From: Thermoplasmatota archaeon | Lineage (GTDB): Archaea > Thermoplasmatota > Thermoplasmata > UBA10834 | Assembly (NCBI GenBank): GCA_018818785.1 | Contig: JAHIRF010000007.1 | Span: forward strand, 1 to 64,000 | Length of the DNA: 64,000 nucleotides | Direction of reading: 5' to 3' | Part shown: positions 25,521-34,023 of the stretch, one piece after another | Layout of the letters: every line of letters begins with the position of its first letter | How positions within the stretch are numbered: the stretch's first letter is position 1 | The notes under the pieces: generated by a model | Database searches by the model: none | What the model was told of the DNA's origin: nothing | The model's input: only the letters and a program-made list of their open reading frames with translations | Made by a program: the position numbers and the translations under genes

Positions 25521-26447
25521 ATGATCGAGACCATAGGGCTTGGAAGGGATTTCGATGGTAAGGTCGCCGTTCAGGACCTGAACCTCAGGATAGATGAGGG
25601 AGAGGTCTTCGGTCTGCTGGGACCCAACGGTGCGGGCAAGACCACGACCGTGCGCATGCTATCATGTCTGATCGGCCAGACGAGCGGTACCGCGTTCGTC
25701 GGCGGATACGAGATAGGAAAAGGTAAGGATTCTGAGAAGATCAGGAGCATGGTAGGTGTGCTCCCCGAATCACCTGGCTTGTACGAGGTCTTGAGCGCCT
25801 ATAAGAACCTCGATTTCTACGCCCAGCTGTACGGCGTGCCCAGGGACAAGAGGGAGCGGAGGATAGAGGAACTCCTGAGGATGCTGGACCTCTGGGATAG
25901 GAAGAACGAGCCCGTGGCGACCTACTCCAAGGGGATGAAGCAGAAGATCGCGATAGCTAGGGCGTTCGTGCACGATCCCGAGATAGTCTTCCTGGACGAG
26001 CCCACTGCAGGACTGGATCCTCAGGCATCGTTGACCGTGAGGGAGTTCATATTGACGCTCAAGCGAGAAGGCCGAACGGTCTTCATCAACAGCCATCATC
26101 TGGACGAGGTCGAGAGATTATGCGACAGGATCGCGGTGATGAGGGCGACCGCGCTCGCGATAGGCTCACCGAGGGATCTCGCGGCGGACTACTGGGGCAG
26201 GACCACCGTGATAGAGCTGTCCGAACCGATCGATGCGATGGTCGATGTCATCAGAAGGCTCCCTTTCGCCAGCAACGTCAGGTTGGAGAACGGCAAGATA
26301 CTGGTGGACTTGGACGACCCGGATCTGAGGAACCCTGAGATCGTGTCGGCGCTCGTGGCAGCCGGGGCGAGGGTGGAATATGTCTCCGAGTTCAGGCGTT
26401 CGCTCGAGGATGTTTACCTCAAGCTGGTGGGGGGCGAGGAAAGGTGA
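25521..26447 (+). CDS. ABC exporter ATP-binding subunit (CcmA/NatA type)
   Basis: 308 residues. It has Walker A GPNGAGKTTTVRML, signature YSKGMKQKIAIA, Walker B IVFLDEPTAGLD, and the H-loop NSHHLDEVE. A C-terminal DUF4162-like extension ends in RRSLEDVYLKLV, typical of ABC-2 exporters. It is coupled to the permease gene by a GTGA overlap of 4 bp. GGAGG lies before the ATG. Substrate is unknown. Confidence 0.95.
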   Translation: MIETIGLGRDFDGKVAVQDLNLRIDEGEVFGLLGPNGAGKTTTVRMLSCLIGQTSGTAFVGGYEIGKGKDSEKIRSMVGVLPESPGLYEVLSAYKNLDFYAQLYGVPRDKRERRIEELLRMLDLWDRKNEPVATYSKGMKQKIAIARAFVHDPEIVFLDEPTAGLDPQASLTVREFILTLKREGRTVFINSHHLDEVERLCDRIAVMRATALAIGSPRDLAADYWGRTTVIELSEPIDAMVDVIRRLPFASNVRLENGKILVDLDDPDLRNPEIVSALVAAGARVEYVSEFRRSLEDVYLKLVGGEER

Positions 26448-27472
26448 GACTGGACAGGGCCATCATAGTCGCCAAGAAGGACCTCGCAGAGTTCAGGAAG
26501 AACAGGTTCATATTCGCATCCATCATGATAATGCCGATCATAATATCGCTCGTGCTTCCAGCTATCTACGTCGCACCCCTGAGGATGCTCGCCGAGGAGC
26601 GCATCGACCCGCTCGATCTGCAGTTCGATATACAGTTCACTTTCGAGAACGTCCGGATATCGAACGCGACCCTGTTCGACGCCCAGATGGATAATGTGAC
26701 GATAGAGAACTGCATCATCCAGGAATCGATCATAAGGAACTCGATCGTCCGCGACTCCATAATCAACGGGTCAGAGATCGATGGTTGCATGCTGCACGAC
26801 AGCATAATCACCGGCTCCAACATCGTGGACGTGCTGATCGATGATGGCAACTTCGTCACCGGTTCCAGCAGGGAAGGCGGGGACGACGAGCTGGAGAGTC
26901 TGAAGGACATATTGTTCAACATGATCCTGTTGCTCCTGATCATAATCCCCGTCATGATACCCACAGTGACCGCGTCCTACAGCTTCGTCGGCGAGAAGAC
27001 CAACAGGAGCCTAGAACCTCTTCTGGCCACGCCTGCCAGTGACCTCGAGCTGCTTATGGGGAAGGCGGGAGCCATCTTCGTGTTGAGCATGGTCGCGACC
27101 TGGGTCTCGTTCGTACTATGCGTGGCATCGATCAACTTCTTGACCGAACCGTTTCTCGGATACTATCCGCTCCCGAACCTCTACTGGGTGCTCGTGGTGC
27201 TCCTGCTCGCGCCAGGCATGTGTCTGATGAGCATATTCACGAATGTGCTGATCTCGTCCAAGGTGAACGATGTGAGGGTGTCGCAGCAGATAGGTGGTGT
27301 GCTTGTCCTGCCGGTGCTTGGATTCTTCGTGCTCAGCATGGCGGGGGTGGTCAGCGCAGGTATACTGCCTCTGCTCCTGTTCAGCTGCGTGGTGTTCGCT
27401 GCAGATGCCGGGATCCTCTTGCTGAGCGTGAGGGTGTTCAGACGAGAAGAGATATTGGTGCGCTGGAAGTGA
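26444..27472 (+). CDS. ABC-2 permease with an extracytoplasmic pentapeptide-repeat domain
   Basis: 342 residues, starting at a GTG that overlaps the ATPase stop. The first helix (IFASIMIMPIIISLVLPAI) is followed by an external loop whose residues 70-139 parse as 14 tandem pentapeptides with a hydrophobic centre (VRISN, ATLFD, AQMDN, VTIEN, SIIRN, SIVRD, and so on), predicting a right-handed quadrilateral beta-helix. Five or six more helices follow, with the ABC-2 loop FVGEKTNRSLEPLLATP. The external helix may dock a substrate or partner; this is unusual for the family. Confidence 0.88.
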   Translation: MRLDRAIIVAKKDLAEFRKNRFIFASIMIMPIIISLVLPAIYVAPLRMLAEERIDPLDLQFDIQFTFENVRISNATLFDAQMDNVTIENCIIQESIIRNSIVRDSIINGSEIDGCMLHDSIITGSNIVDVLIDDGNFVTGSSREGGDDELESLKDILFNMILLLLIIIPVMIPTVTASYSFVGEKTNRSLEPLLATPASDLELLMGKAGAIFVLSMVATWVSFVLCVASINFLTEPFLGYYPLPNLYWVLVVLLLAPGMCLMSIFTNVLISSKVNDVRVSQQIGGVLVLPVLGFFVLSMAGVVSAGILPLLLFSCVVFAADAGILLLSVRVFRREEILVRWK

Positions 27473-27531
27473 GACTTGCGAAAGATTAAAGCGACCCTGA
27501 ATGTTCACGGTTGGACGATGGATCGGATACT

Positions 27532-27723
27532 ATGAAACTGTGCGATATGAAGGCCAACTGCAGGAAGTGCGGCAAGGAGCTGAAGGGAGACACCAAGGAT
27601 GAGGACTTCATCACATTCTATTGCATGAAATGCGGCATATACACGAGCAAGCCAGTCGAGGACTATCAGGACCAGCCCGAGTCTGCGACGATGGCTGCCC
27701 CTCCGCTCGAAAAGTGCGATTAG
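27532..27723 (+). CDS. Small zinc-ribbon protein
   Basis: 63 residues. Two CxxC knuckles (CRKCGKEL and CMKCGIYTS) are 19 residues apart and form a zinc ribbon; the rest is a short acidic, Pro/Ala-containing tail ending in KCD. Function is unknown. The ATG at 27532 is preferred; an in-frame TTG lies at 27511. AGATTAAAG near 27484 may be a TATA box. Confidence 0.6.
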   Translation: MKLCDMKANCRKCGKELKGDTKDEDFITFYCMKCGIYTSKPVEDYQDQPESATMAAPPLEKCD

Positions 27724-27770
27724 AACAATGCCAGCGCATGTAACGCCAGGTCCAAGTGCACCCGCCAACG

Positions 27771-27778
27771 CTTAAATA
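27771..27778 (+). promoter_or_regulatory. TATA box upstream of tRNA-Asp
   Basis: CTTAAATA precedes tRNA-Asp by about 65 nt. Transcription would start near 27800 and leave a leader of about 40 nt to be removed by RNase P. Confidence 0.4.
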
Positions 27779-27842
27779 CGCCATTCGCTTTTGCCTCAAG
27801 ACGCCGCTTTGAAAAACGCTGTCCCAGAACAGTTATCCAAAT

Positions 27843-27918
27843 GCCCCGGTGGTGTAGCGGCCTATCATCCGAGCCTGTCGAGCTCGGGACTCGGGTCCGA
27901 ATCCCGACCGGGGCGCCA
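27843..27918 (+). tRNA. tRNA-Asp (GTC) with encoded CCA
   Basis: Acceptor GCCCCGG pairs with CCGGGGC. The anticodon arm is CGAGC/GCTCG with loop CTGTCGA, giving anticodon GTC. The T-arm has GTCCGAA in its loop region. The discriminator is G at 27915, the Asp identity base, and CCA follows at 27916-27918, unlike the tRNA-Met in this window. Confidence 0.95.
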
Positions 27919-27934
27919 TACCCTTCTCCACCGT

Positions 27935-28501
27935 TCACATCTTCTTGAACTCGAGCTGATAGAACACCTGCTCGCCAAACTCGGCCAAGAGGCTGAACCA
28001 TTTCCTCGCCCTCCGCTCGACCTCGGCCGGTGCCTTGCGCTCACTAACTGGAGGTCCGAAGGGTGTCTCCCATTTCTGGAAATCCACGACCGTCAGGCAT
28101 CCGCCTGGCTTGAGCACGCGGGCGCACTCCTCGAGCATCAGGGTTGGCAGGTTGACTTCGTGGTAGATGAACGCGAGCAGGACGTGATCGAAGGACTCGG
28201 CCATCAAAGGTATCGCGAGAACGTCCCCTTGCAGGGCATGGATGTTCTTTCGCTTCCTCGACACCGCCCGCTCCTGAAGCACATCCAGCATCCTGGTCTC
28301 CACATCGAGGGCGACGACTTCACGCACTGACTCGGACAAGGGCACTGAGAAATACCCGACGCCAGCGCCTATGTCGAGCACAGACCAGCTGGGATCCAAG
28401 CCCATCCGCTCCATGATCTCGAGCGGCGGGATAGCCTTCCTGCGCTCTGTCCCCTCGAGCCTCTCGACGAAATCACCAGTGGCCTCGAATTTGCGCGCCA
28501 T
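27935..28501 (-). CDS. SAM-dependent class I methyltransferase (UbiE/Methyltransf_11 type)
   Basis: 188 residues. SAM motif I VLDIGAGVGYFSVPL (about 40), motif II acidic end VVALDVETRMLD, and motif IV-like DHVLLAFIYHEV are present. The short length means one domain and no substrate cap. Substrate is unknown; a small metabolite is more likely than RNA. It ends 17 bp from the tRNA-Asp 3' end, convergent. Confidence 0.88.
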   Translation of the reverse strand: MARKFEATGDFVERLEGTERRKAIPPLEIMERMGLDPSWSVLDIGAGVGYFSVPLSESVREVVALDVETRMLDVLQERAVSRKRKNIHALQGDVLAIPLMAESFDHVLLAFIYHEVNLPTLMLEECARVLKPGGCLTVVDFQKWETPFGPPVSERKAPAEVERRARKWFSLLAEFGEQVFYQLEFKKM

Positions 28502-28543
28502 CGATCAAACCTCCGATAAACCAGTTCGCGGAATCGTATAGAG

Positions 28544-29518
28544 TCATAGGGGCAGGTATGTGCCGATCCCTTTGCTCTTCGCCATCTCGAGAACCCTGAT
28601 AGCCGTGGCCATGTCCTCGATTGCCACGCCAAGGTTCATTGATATTATGCGTTCATCATCCGTTTCCCTCGCGCTCTTGGCGCCCGACACGATCTCTCCG
28701 AGGTCCGCGTGGACGGAGGGTATGCCCCCGAAGTAGCCCACGGTCTGGTAGTATGCCAGCTGTCCCCTATCGTCGGTGCAGAACTTGTCGCATGAGCGCA
28801 TCGCCTCGCCCTTCCAGTAGGAATCGAAATCCAATGGACACGCGAACGCACCCTTCGAGAACCAGGACGATTCTATCACGGGCGTGGGATGCTTCAATAT
28901 CGGACCAGCGGTGACGACTATGTCGGACCCTTGGACCGCATCTCGGGGCGTAGAGACGGCTATCACATCCAATCCGTAAGCGGCCTTCATATCGGCGACA
29001 TATCTTGTCAAGACACCCTCATCGACGTCGTACGCCTTGACGGTCTCGAGGCCGTCGAATACCACCATCATCGCTTCCATGTTGGTCCTGCCCTGGACTC
29101 CACAGCCGAGCACCCCGAACGACCTGGAGTCGTCCCTTGCAAGGTACTTCGCCGCGACAGCGCTGGCCGCACCCGTCCGCTTAGCCGTTATCCATGAGGC
29201 GTCCATGACCGAGGTCGGTATGCCGGTCTCGGGGTCGTTGAGTATCAGAAGACCGGATATGTATGGCAGCCCGCGCTTGTGGTTCTCCGGGAAACCGCTG
29301 ACCCATTTCATGCCTGCAGAGCGCATCGCGGGGACATATGCGGGCATCGCGTGGATGAAGGCATCCTGCATCGGATGTATCCCTGGCTTAGGAGGCATCT
29401 CGACCCTGCCCGCACCCTTCTCATGGAAGACCTGTTCGACCGCGTCCACGATCGCATCCATCGGAAGGGACACACGCGCGACATCACCTGCTGAGAGATA
29501 CAACACCTCTTGGGTCAT
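28544..29518 (-). CDS. Ornithine cyclodeaminase / mu-crystallin family NAD(P)-dependent enzyme
   Basis: 324 residues. The substrate-binding Lys/Trp motif AGMKWVSGFP (about 70), the signature DASWITAKRTGAASAVAAKYL, and the Rossmann motif FGVLGCGVQGRTN are all typical. Family members are ornithine cyclodeaminase, archaeal alanine dehydrogenase and ketimine reductases; sequence alone does not separate these. Archaeal members of this size often act as alanine dehydrogenase. It suits the amino-acid-degrading gene set in the window. Confidence 0.88.
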   Translation of the reverse strand: MTQEVLYLSAGDVARVSLPMDAIVDAVEQVFHEKGAGRVEMPPKPGIHPMQDAFIHAMPAYVPAMRSAGMKWVSGFPENHKRGLPYISGLLILNDPETGIPTSVMDASWITAKRTGAASAVAAKYLARDDSRSFGVLGCGVQGRTNMEAMMVVFDGLETVKAYDVDEGVLTRYVADMKAAYGLDVIAVSTPRDAVQGSDIVVTAGPILKHPTPVIESSWFSKGAFACPLDFDSYWKGEAMRSCDKFCTDDRGQLAYYQTVGYFGGIPSVHADLGEIVSGAKSARETDDERIISMNLGVAIEDMATAIRVLEMAKSKGIGTYLPL

Positions 29519-29640
29519 GGCATGACCAAGATGGCAGTGATTGTATTTTTAATCCTATGACGTTCGATGTGTTCTGGAAAAGCATATTATCGTGGCGAAG
29601 GCAATCTGGCAGTGAAGGGATAGCCCTTTGGAGTGGTTCG

Positions 29641-29892
29641 ATGACGGAGAGGATCAAGATCTATGCCCTGAGCACCTGCCCATACTGCAAGAGGACGAAG
29701 AGGTTCCTGGACGAGCACGGAGTCGAATATGACTTAGTGGATGTGGACCTGGCCGACGACGAGAAGCAGGATGCGCTGCTGCAGGAGATCGATGAACTCA
29801 CGGGTCGACGTTCTTTCCCCGTCGTCATCATCGGGTCCGATGTCATCGTTGGGCACGACGAGGAACGGCTCAGGAAGGCTTTGAAGCTATGA
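29641..29892 (+). CDS. Glutaredoxin-like protein
   Basis: 83 residues with active site STCPYCKRTKRFL near the N-terminus, the cis-Pro in RSFPVVIIG, and GHDEERLRKAL at the end. It reduces disulfides in the cytoplasm. The ATG at 29641 opens MTERIKIYAL; an in-frame start at 29557 only adds a poor leader. The stop overlaps by 4 bp the start of the FTR-beta-like gene, so the two proteins are probable redox partners. Confidence 0.92.
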   Translation: MTERIKIYALSTCPYCKRTKRFLDEHGVEYDLVDVDLADDEKQDALLQEIDELTGRRSFPVVIIGSDVIVGHDEERLRKALKL

Positions 29893-30302
29893 CCGCGGAG
29901 CAGCCTGCGAGGGTGTATTGTCCAGTATGCCAGGCGAGGTTCATACCAGGGAGCGATTCAGGCGAAGGCGACACGGCCACGTGTCCGATATGTGGCCAGC
30001 GACTTGTGCTCAGGGAGTCAACGGATGGATTGATCGGCGAGAGAGTCGATGCGCACTCTGAGAATGAGATCAGGAGCAGGGCCGAGAACTTCGCCAGATT
30101 CAGGGATTACGAATTCTCCGACGTGAAAGAGGAGATCATAGAGGGGCTTGTGGGAAAACAGAGGTTGTTCGGGGATTTCTACTGTCCGTGCAGGATGCTC
30201 CACACACCAGAATACCAATGCCCCTGCAAGCCGACAAGGGGAGGGGATGTGGAGCGGGACGGACGGTGCTACTGCGGGTTCTTCTGGAAGAAGAAGCACT
30301 AG
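29889..30302 (+). CDS. Ferredoxin-thioredoxin reductase catalytic-chain-like protein with N-terminal zinc ribbon
   Basis: 137 residues. The N-terminal 45 hold a CxxC...CxxC ribbon (CPVCQARF, CPICGQRL). The C-terminal 90 carry the FTR beta motifs CPCRM, CPCKP and CYCGFFW in the right order, ligands of a [4Fe-4S] cluster and the redox disulfide. In plants FTR needs a variable alpha chain; none is here. It should use reduced ferredoxin to reduce the partner glutaredoxin encoded just upstream. It is convergent with and overlaps by 4 bp a ferredoxin gene. Confidence 0.9.
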   Translation: MTAEQPARVYCPVCQARFIPGSDSGEGDTATCPICGQRLVLRESTDGLIGERVDAHSENEIRSRAENFARFRDYEFSDVKEEIIEGLVGKQRLFGDFYCPCRMLHTPEYQCPCKPTRGGDVERDGRCYCGFFWKKKH

Positions 30303-30490
30303 CCCTCGGCGATAGCTCCGTGAGGGCATGAAGTCAGACAGGTCCCGCAGCCAGTGCACTTCTCAGCGTCGAAGGCTGGTCTGAATGTCTTCCGGTCAAT
30401 GTACATCGCACCGGTGGGGCATGTTCTCGTCACCGGGCAGAAGGGGTTGTTGTCGCATATCTTCGGATTGAAACTCACTGGCATTCTCAT
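30299..30490 (-). CDS. Ferredoxin, 2x[4Fe-4S]-like
   Basis: 63 residues. The second cluster motif CTGCGTCLTSCPHGAI is canonical. The first (CDNNPFCPVTRTCPTGA) has unusual spacing, so one cluster may be altered or [3Fe-4S]. A small soluble electron carrier. Its tail-to-tail overlap with the FTR-like gene suggests, but does not prove, that it feeds that enzyme. Confidence 0.88.
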   Translation of the reverse strand: MRMPVSFNPKICDNNPFCPVTRTCPTGAMYIDRKTFRPAFDAEKCTGCGTCLTSCPHGAIAEG

Positions 30491-30537
30491 CGACCGATGC
30501 TATATCGCAGCTAGTAGATAAGGGTTGTGCACCATTG

Positions 30538-32463
30538 ATGCACAGACGCACACTCCCATCGTGGCGGATGAGGGATGTGTTGTTAGTCATTCTCAGCCAG
30601 GGCATCCGAGTCAAAAGTGAGAAATACATAGGCAGTCGATGGCACAGCACATTGAACGAGGATAGACTAGACAAAGCCCTGGAATTCACAACGTCGATGA
30701 TGAGCACAAGGGACCTGGACCAGCTCATCGACAACATAATGGATATAATCACTGGTGATTTCGGATTCGAAGGATGCGACGCGCTCCTGCTCGACAAGGA
30801 GAAGAACGAATTCGTGATGCGTGCCAGCAAGGGATTCGCCGAGGTCGGCTTCAAACTCGTGGGAAGACTGACGAAGTCCGTGGAATCCGTCATGCATGAC
30901 CTCGATGATTGCGAGAGCCTAGGGAGATTCACCTGCATCTACAGAGCCAAGGAAGGCGATGATCCCAGCGGATACTTCAGCCTCCTACATCCGGAAAGGG
31001 CGAAGCTACCCAGAGAGAACCCGGATGATTGGCACGAGCTCGACGTTCTCTATGTCAAGTTCGAAGACGAGAAAGGCCGTATCGTGGGATTCCTCCAACC
31101 AGACGGACCCAAGGATGGAAGGATACCTTCGGGCCAGCTGATCACCAATCTGGAGATATTCGCTGCCTTGGCATCGATTGCGGTCGCCAATGCGGAGATA
31201 GTCAGCGAGCTCAACAGGAATGTGATGATCTACAAGACCATGGCAAAGACCACTGCCGCGATACAGGACCCTGTGGACCTCAAGGAGACGATCAGGAGGA
31301 TAGCTGACAGCCTGAACACGCTCGTCCCTTTCGACGAGATCAGTGTATACCTCATCGACTGGGAGAAGAACCTGCTCATGCCGGTATATGCCACCGGCCC
31401 GTACGCGAACGAGGCGATGGCGGATATCGGACCCATCAGTGGACTGGCCGGAGTGGTCGCCCGGTCAGGCAAGGTCGAGATCGTCAAGGACTCAATGGAC
31501 GACGAGAGGGTCGAGGACATCCCTGGCATCGACGAGGAGGAGATACGCCAGACGATGATGTGCATACCGCTCAAGAGCAAGGCAGGTGAGGTCGAGGGCG
31601 TATTGGACCTCTACAGGGATAAGAGCAGGCAGTTCACGGTCGCTGAGTGGGAGATAGCCGAACCTTTCGCGACACATGCTGCAATCGCCCTCGAGAACGC
31701 TCGTCTGAGAGAGGAATTGAAGTCCAACTTCGAATCCGTCCAGAGGGCCTTCGAGGACATGAAGACCCTCGACAAGGCCAAGGACAGCCTGGTCAACACG
31801 ATATCCCATGAACTCCGCACGCCTCTGACGACCATCCTCGGCTACCTGGAAATGGCAAGCCATGGGATGTACGGTGAGATCAGTCCCAAGCTCAAGGAGA
31901 AGATGAATACGATGGTCTCCTCGGTCAACAGGATCAACAGCCTGGTGGGTAAGATGTTGGAGATGTCCAGGCTCCAGGACGGCACTTTGATCCTCGATAA
32001 GGAGCCTGTCAACCTCGCCCTATTGGTGAAGGAGGTGGTCAGGGACCTCGACGAGGAGACCAATACGAAGAAACATACTCTGACTGTGCTCTTCGGCGGG
32101 GAACTACCGGTGGTCAATGCAGACAGGCTGAGGCTACGGGATGTGCTCTTCAACCTGATCAACAACGCCATCAGGTACACCGCTGAAGGCGGCCAGATCA
32201 CCATAGGCGCAGACATACTCAGCGGCAAGGTCCACATATGGATCAAGGACACGGGCAAGGGCATTGCCGATAGCGACAAGCAGAAGATATTCGACCGATT
32301 CTTCCTCGCGGACATGGGACTCACCAGGGATGACGGGCGCGTGGGCATAGGGCTCTACGTGAGCAGGGAGATCATCCGGAAGCACGGCGGGGACATGTGG
32401 TTCGAGAGCAGTGAAGCTGTGGGCAGCACGTTCCATTTCACCATCCCGCTCATGCGCAGATGA
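30538..32463 (+). CDS. Soluble GAF-GAF histidine kinase
   Basis: About 641 residues with no membrane helix. A GAF-like domain at about 45-220 precedes a second GAF at about 230-390 (DLKETIRRIADSLNTLVPFDEISVYLID). HisKA follows with phosphoacceptor NTISHELRTPLTTILGYLE, then HATPase with NLINNAIRY, KDTGKGI and GVGIGLYVSREI. It likely senses a small ligand or redox state; no receiver gene is adjacent. The N-terminal 30 residues look poor, and the ATG at 30567 is an alternative start. Confidence 0.88.
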   Translation: MHRRTLPSWRMRDVLLVILSQGIRVKSEKYIGSRWHSTLNEDRLDKALEFTTSMMSTRDLDQLIDNIMDIITGDFGFEGCDALLLDKEKNEFVMRASKGFAEVGFKLVGRLTKSVESVMHDLDDCESLGRFTCIYRAKEGDDPSGYFSLLHPERAKLPRENPDDWHELDVLYVKFEDEKGRIVGFLQPDGPKDGRIPSGQLITNLEIFAALASIAVANAEIVSELNRNVMIYKTMAKTTAAIQDPVDLKETIRRIADSLNTLVPFDEISVYLIDWEKNLLMPVYATGPYANEAMADIGPISGLAGVVARSGKVEIVKDSMDDERVEDIPGIDEEEIRQTMMCIPLKSKAGEVEGVLDLYRDKSRQFTVAEWEIAEPFATHAAIALENARLREELKSNFESVQRAFEDMKTLDKAKDSLVNTISHELRTPLTTILGYLEMASHGMYGEISPKLKEKMNTMVSSVNRINSLVGKMLEMSRLQDGTLILDKEPVNLALLVKEVVRDLDEETNTKKHTLTVLFGGELPVVNADRLRLRDVLFNLINNAIRYTAEGGQITIGADILSGKVHIWIKDTGKGIADSDKQKIFDRFFLADMGLTRDDGRVGIGLYVSREIIRKHGGDMWFESSEAVGSTFHFTIPLMRR

Positions 32464-32576
32464 TGCGTTCTTTTCTCAGACAATTACGATTCGACCTGAC
32501 AGCATTTGCTCTTTTAGAAGACAAATGAAAAGGATCAGAGATGAAGGGGTTTCAGCCGAGTGGTACCTGGTCACGA

Positions 32577-34022
32577 TCAGTGCCCGCAGGCCTTCTCGAA
32601 GACATCCGCGGACGGCCACGACGGGTCTTCCATCATGTACTTGTGCATCGCCCTTGCCGCACGCTTCCCGTCGCCCATAGCGAGGATGACGGTCGCGGCG
32701 CCTGATGCGATGTCTCCGCCGGCGAAGACGCCTTTCTTGGATGTCCTGCCCTCGGGATCGACTGCGATCGTGCCGTGCTTGGTCGTCTTCAGGTCCGGGG
32801 TGGTCATCGGCACGAGCGGGTTGGGGCTCTGTCCGATGGCGACAAGGACAGTCTGGCAATCGAGCCGGAACTCTGAGCCTGGTATCTTCACCGGTCGGCG
32901 CCTTCCAGAGGCATCCGGCTCTCCGAGCTGCATGCGTATGGCCTCTATCTGCTTCAGGTTCCCACAGTCGTCACCTATGAACTTGACGGGTGCCGCCAGC
33001 AGTTCGAATCGCACACCCTCTTCCTTGGCGTGGTGCACCTCTTCCCGCCTCGCGGGTAGTTCGGCATCCGAACGCCTGTAGAGGATGATCGATTCCTTGG
33101 CCCCCAGTCTCAGCGAGGTCCTGGCGCAGTCCATGGCCACGTTCCCGCCACCCAATGTCACGACGGTCTCGCCGATACCCACGGGGGTATCGTATTCAGG
33201 GAACTTGAACGCCTTCATGAGGTTCGTCCTCGTGAGGAACTCGTTCGCTGACATGATCCCGTTCAGGTTCTCGCCTTCGAGGTTGGTCCAGTTGGGCAGA
33301 CCAGCACCGGTTGCGACGAACACGGAATCATATTCCTTGAGCAGGTCGTCGACAGTCTCGAGCTTGCCGATGACATAGTCCGTCTTGATATCGACACCGG
33401 ACCTGCGTATGTAATCGACCTCGGCCTCAACGATCTCCTTGGGCAATCTGAACTCAGGGATACCGTACACGAGCACGCCACCGCAGTACTGCAACGCCTC
33501 GAACGCCGAGACCTTGTAGCCCAGCTTCGCGAGGTCACCCGCGACGGTGAGCCCAGCCGGTCCAGCACCTACGACTGCGACCTTCTTTCCGTTCGCCGGG
33601 GGCATCTCAATCTTGCCGTGCTTCTGCTCCCTGCGCTCCCAATCAGCGAGGAACCGCTCGAGCCTGCCGATCCCGACCGGCTCGTTCTTCTTGCCGACCA
33701 CGCAGTTGCCTTCGCACTGGACCTCGTACGGGCAGACCCTGCCGCACACGGCGGGCAGGTTCTGTTTCTGCCTGATGATCTTGATGGCCTCAGAGAAGTT
33801 GCCTTCCTGGACCTGCTTGATGAACGCTGGTATGTCGATCTCGACAGGGCAGCCGTCCACGCACAGCTTCCTGTTGGGGCCCGGCTTGCACTGGAGACAT
33901 CTCTGGGCCTCCATGATCGCGGTCTGACCGTCCTGACCCATCGGGACCTCGTCGAAGTTGTGTACACGCGTCTTCGGGTCCTGCTCTGGCATCGGGTACT
34001 TCTTCGGGACTATCTTCGCCAT
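32577..34022 (-). CDS. NfnB / GltD-like FAD-NAD(P) oxidoreductase, large subunit
   Basis: 481 residues. An N-terminal Fe-S domain has two cluster motifs (QRCLQCKPGPNRKLCVDGCP and CGRVCPYEVQCEGNC). Two nucleotide-binding folds follow: GAGPAGLTVAGDLAKLGY for FAD and LGGGNVAMDCARTSLRLG for NAD(P)H. The closing FAGGDIASGAATVILAMGDGKRAA is typical. Alone it would be called glutamate synthase small subunit. With the ferredoxin-NADP reductase-like gene 1 bp upstream it matches the NfnAB/SudAB pair that bifurcates electrons between NADPH, NAD+ and ferredoxin. Confidence 0.88.
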   Translation of the reverse strand: MAKIVPKKYPMPEQDPKTRVHNFDEVPMGQDGQTAIMEAQRCLQCKPGPNRKLCVDGCPVEIDIPAFIKQVQEGNFSEAIKIIRQKQNLPAVCGRVCPYEVQCEGNCVVGKKNEPVGIGRLERFLADWERREQKHGKIEMPPANGKKVAVVGAGPAGLTVAGDLAKLGYKVSAFEALQYCGGVLVYGIPEFRLPKEIVEAEVDYIRRSGVDIKTDYVIGKLETVDDLLKEYDSVFVATGAGLPNWTNLEGENLNGIMSANEFLTRTNLMKAFKFPEYDTPVGIGETVVTLGGGNVAMDCARTSLRLGAKESIILYRRSDAELPARREEVHHAKEEGVRFELLAAPVKFIGDDCGNLKQIEAIRMQLGEPDASGRRRPVKIPGSEFRLDCQTVLVAIGQSPNPLVPMTTPDLKTTKHGTIAVDPEGRTSKKGVFAGGDIASGAATVILAMGDGKRAARAMHKYMMEDPSWPSADVFEKACGH

Positions 34023-34023
34023 T

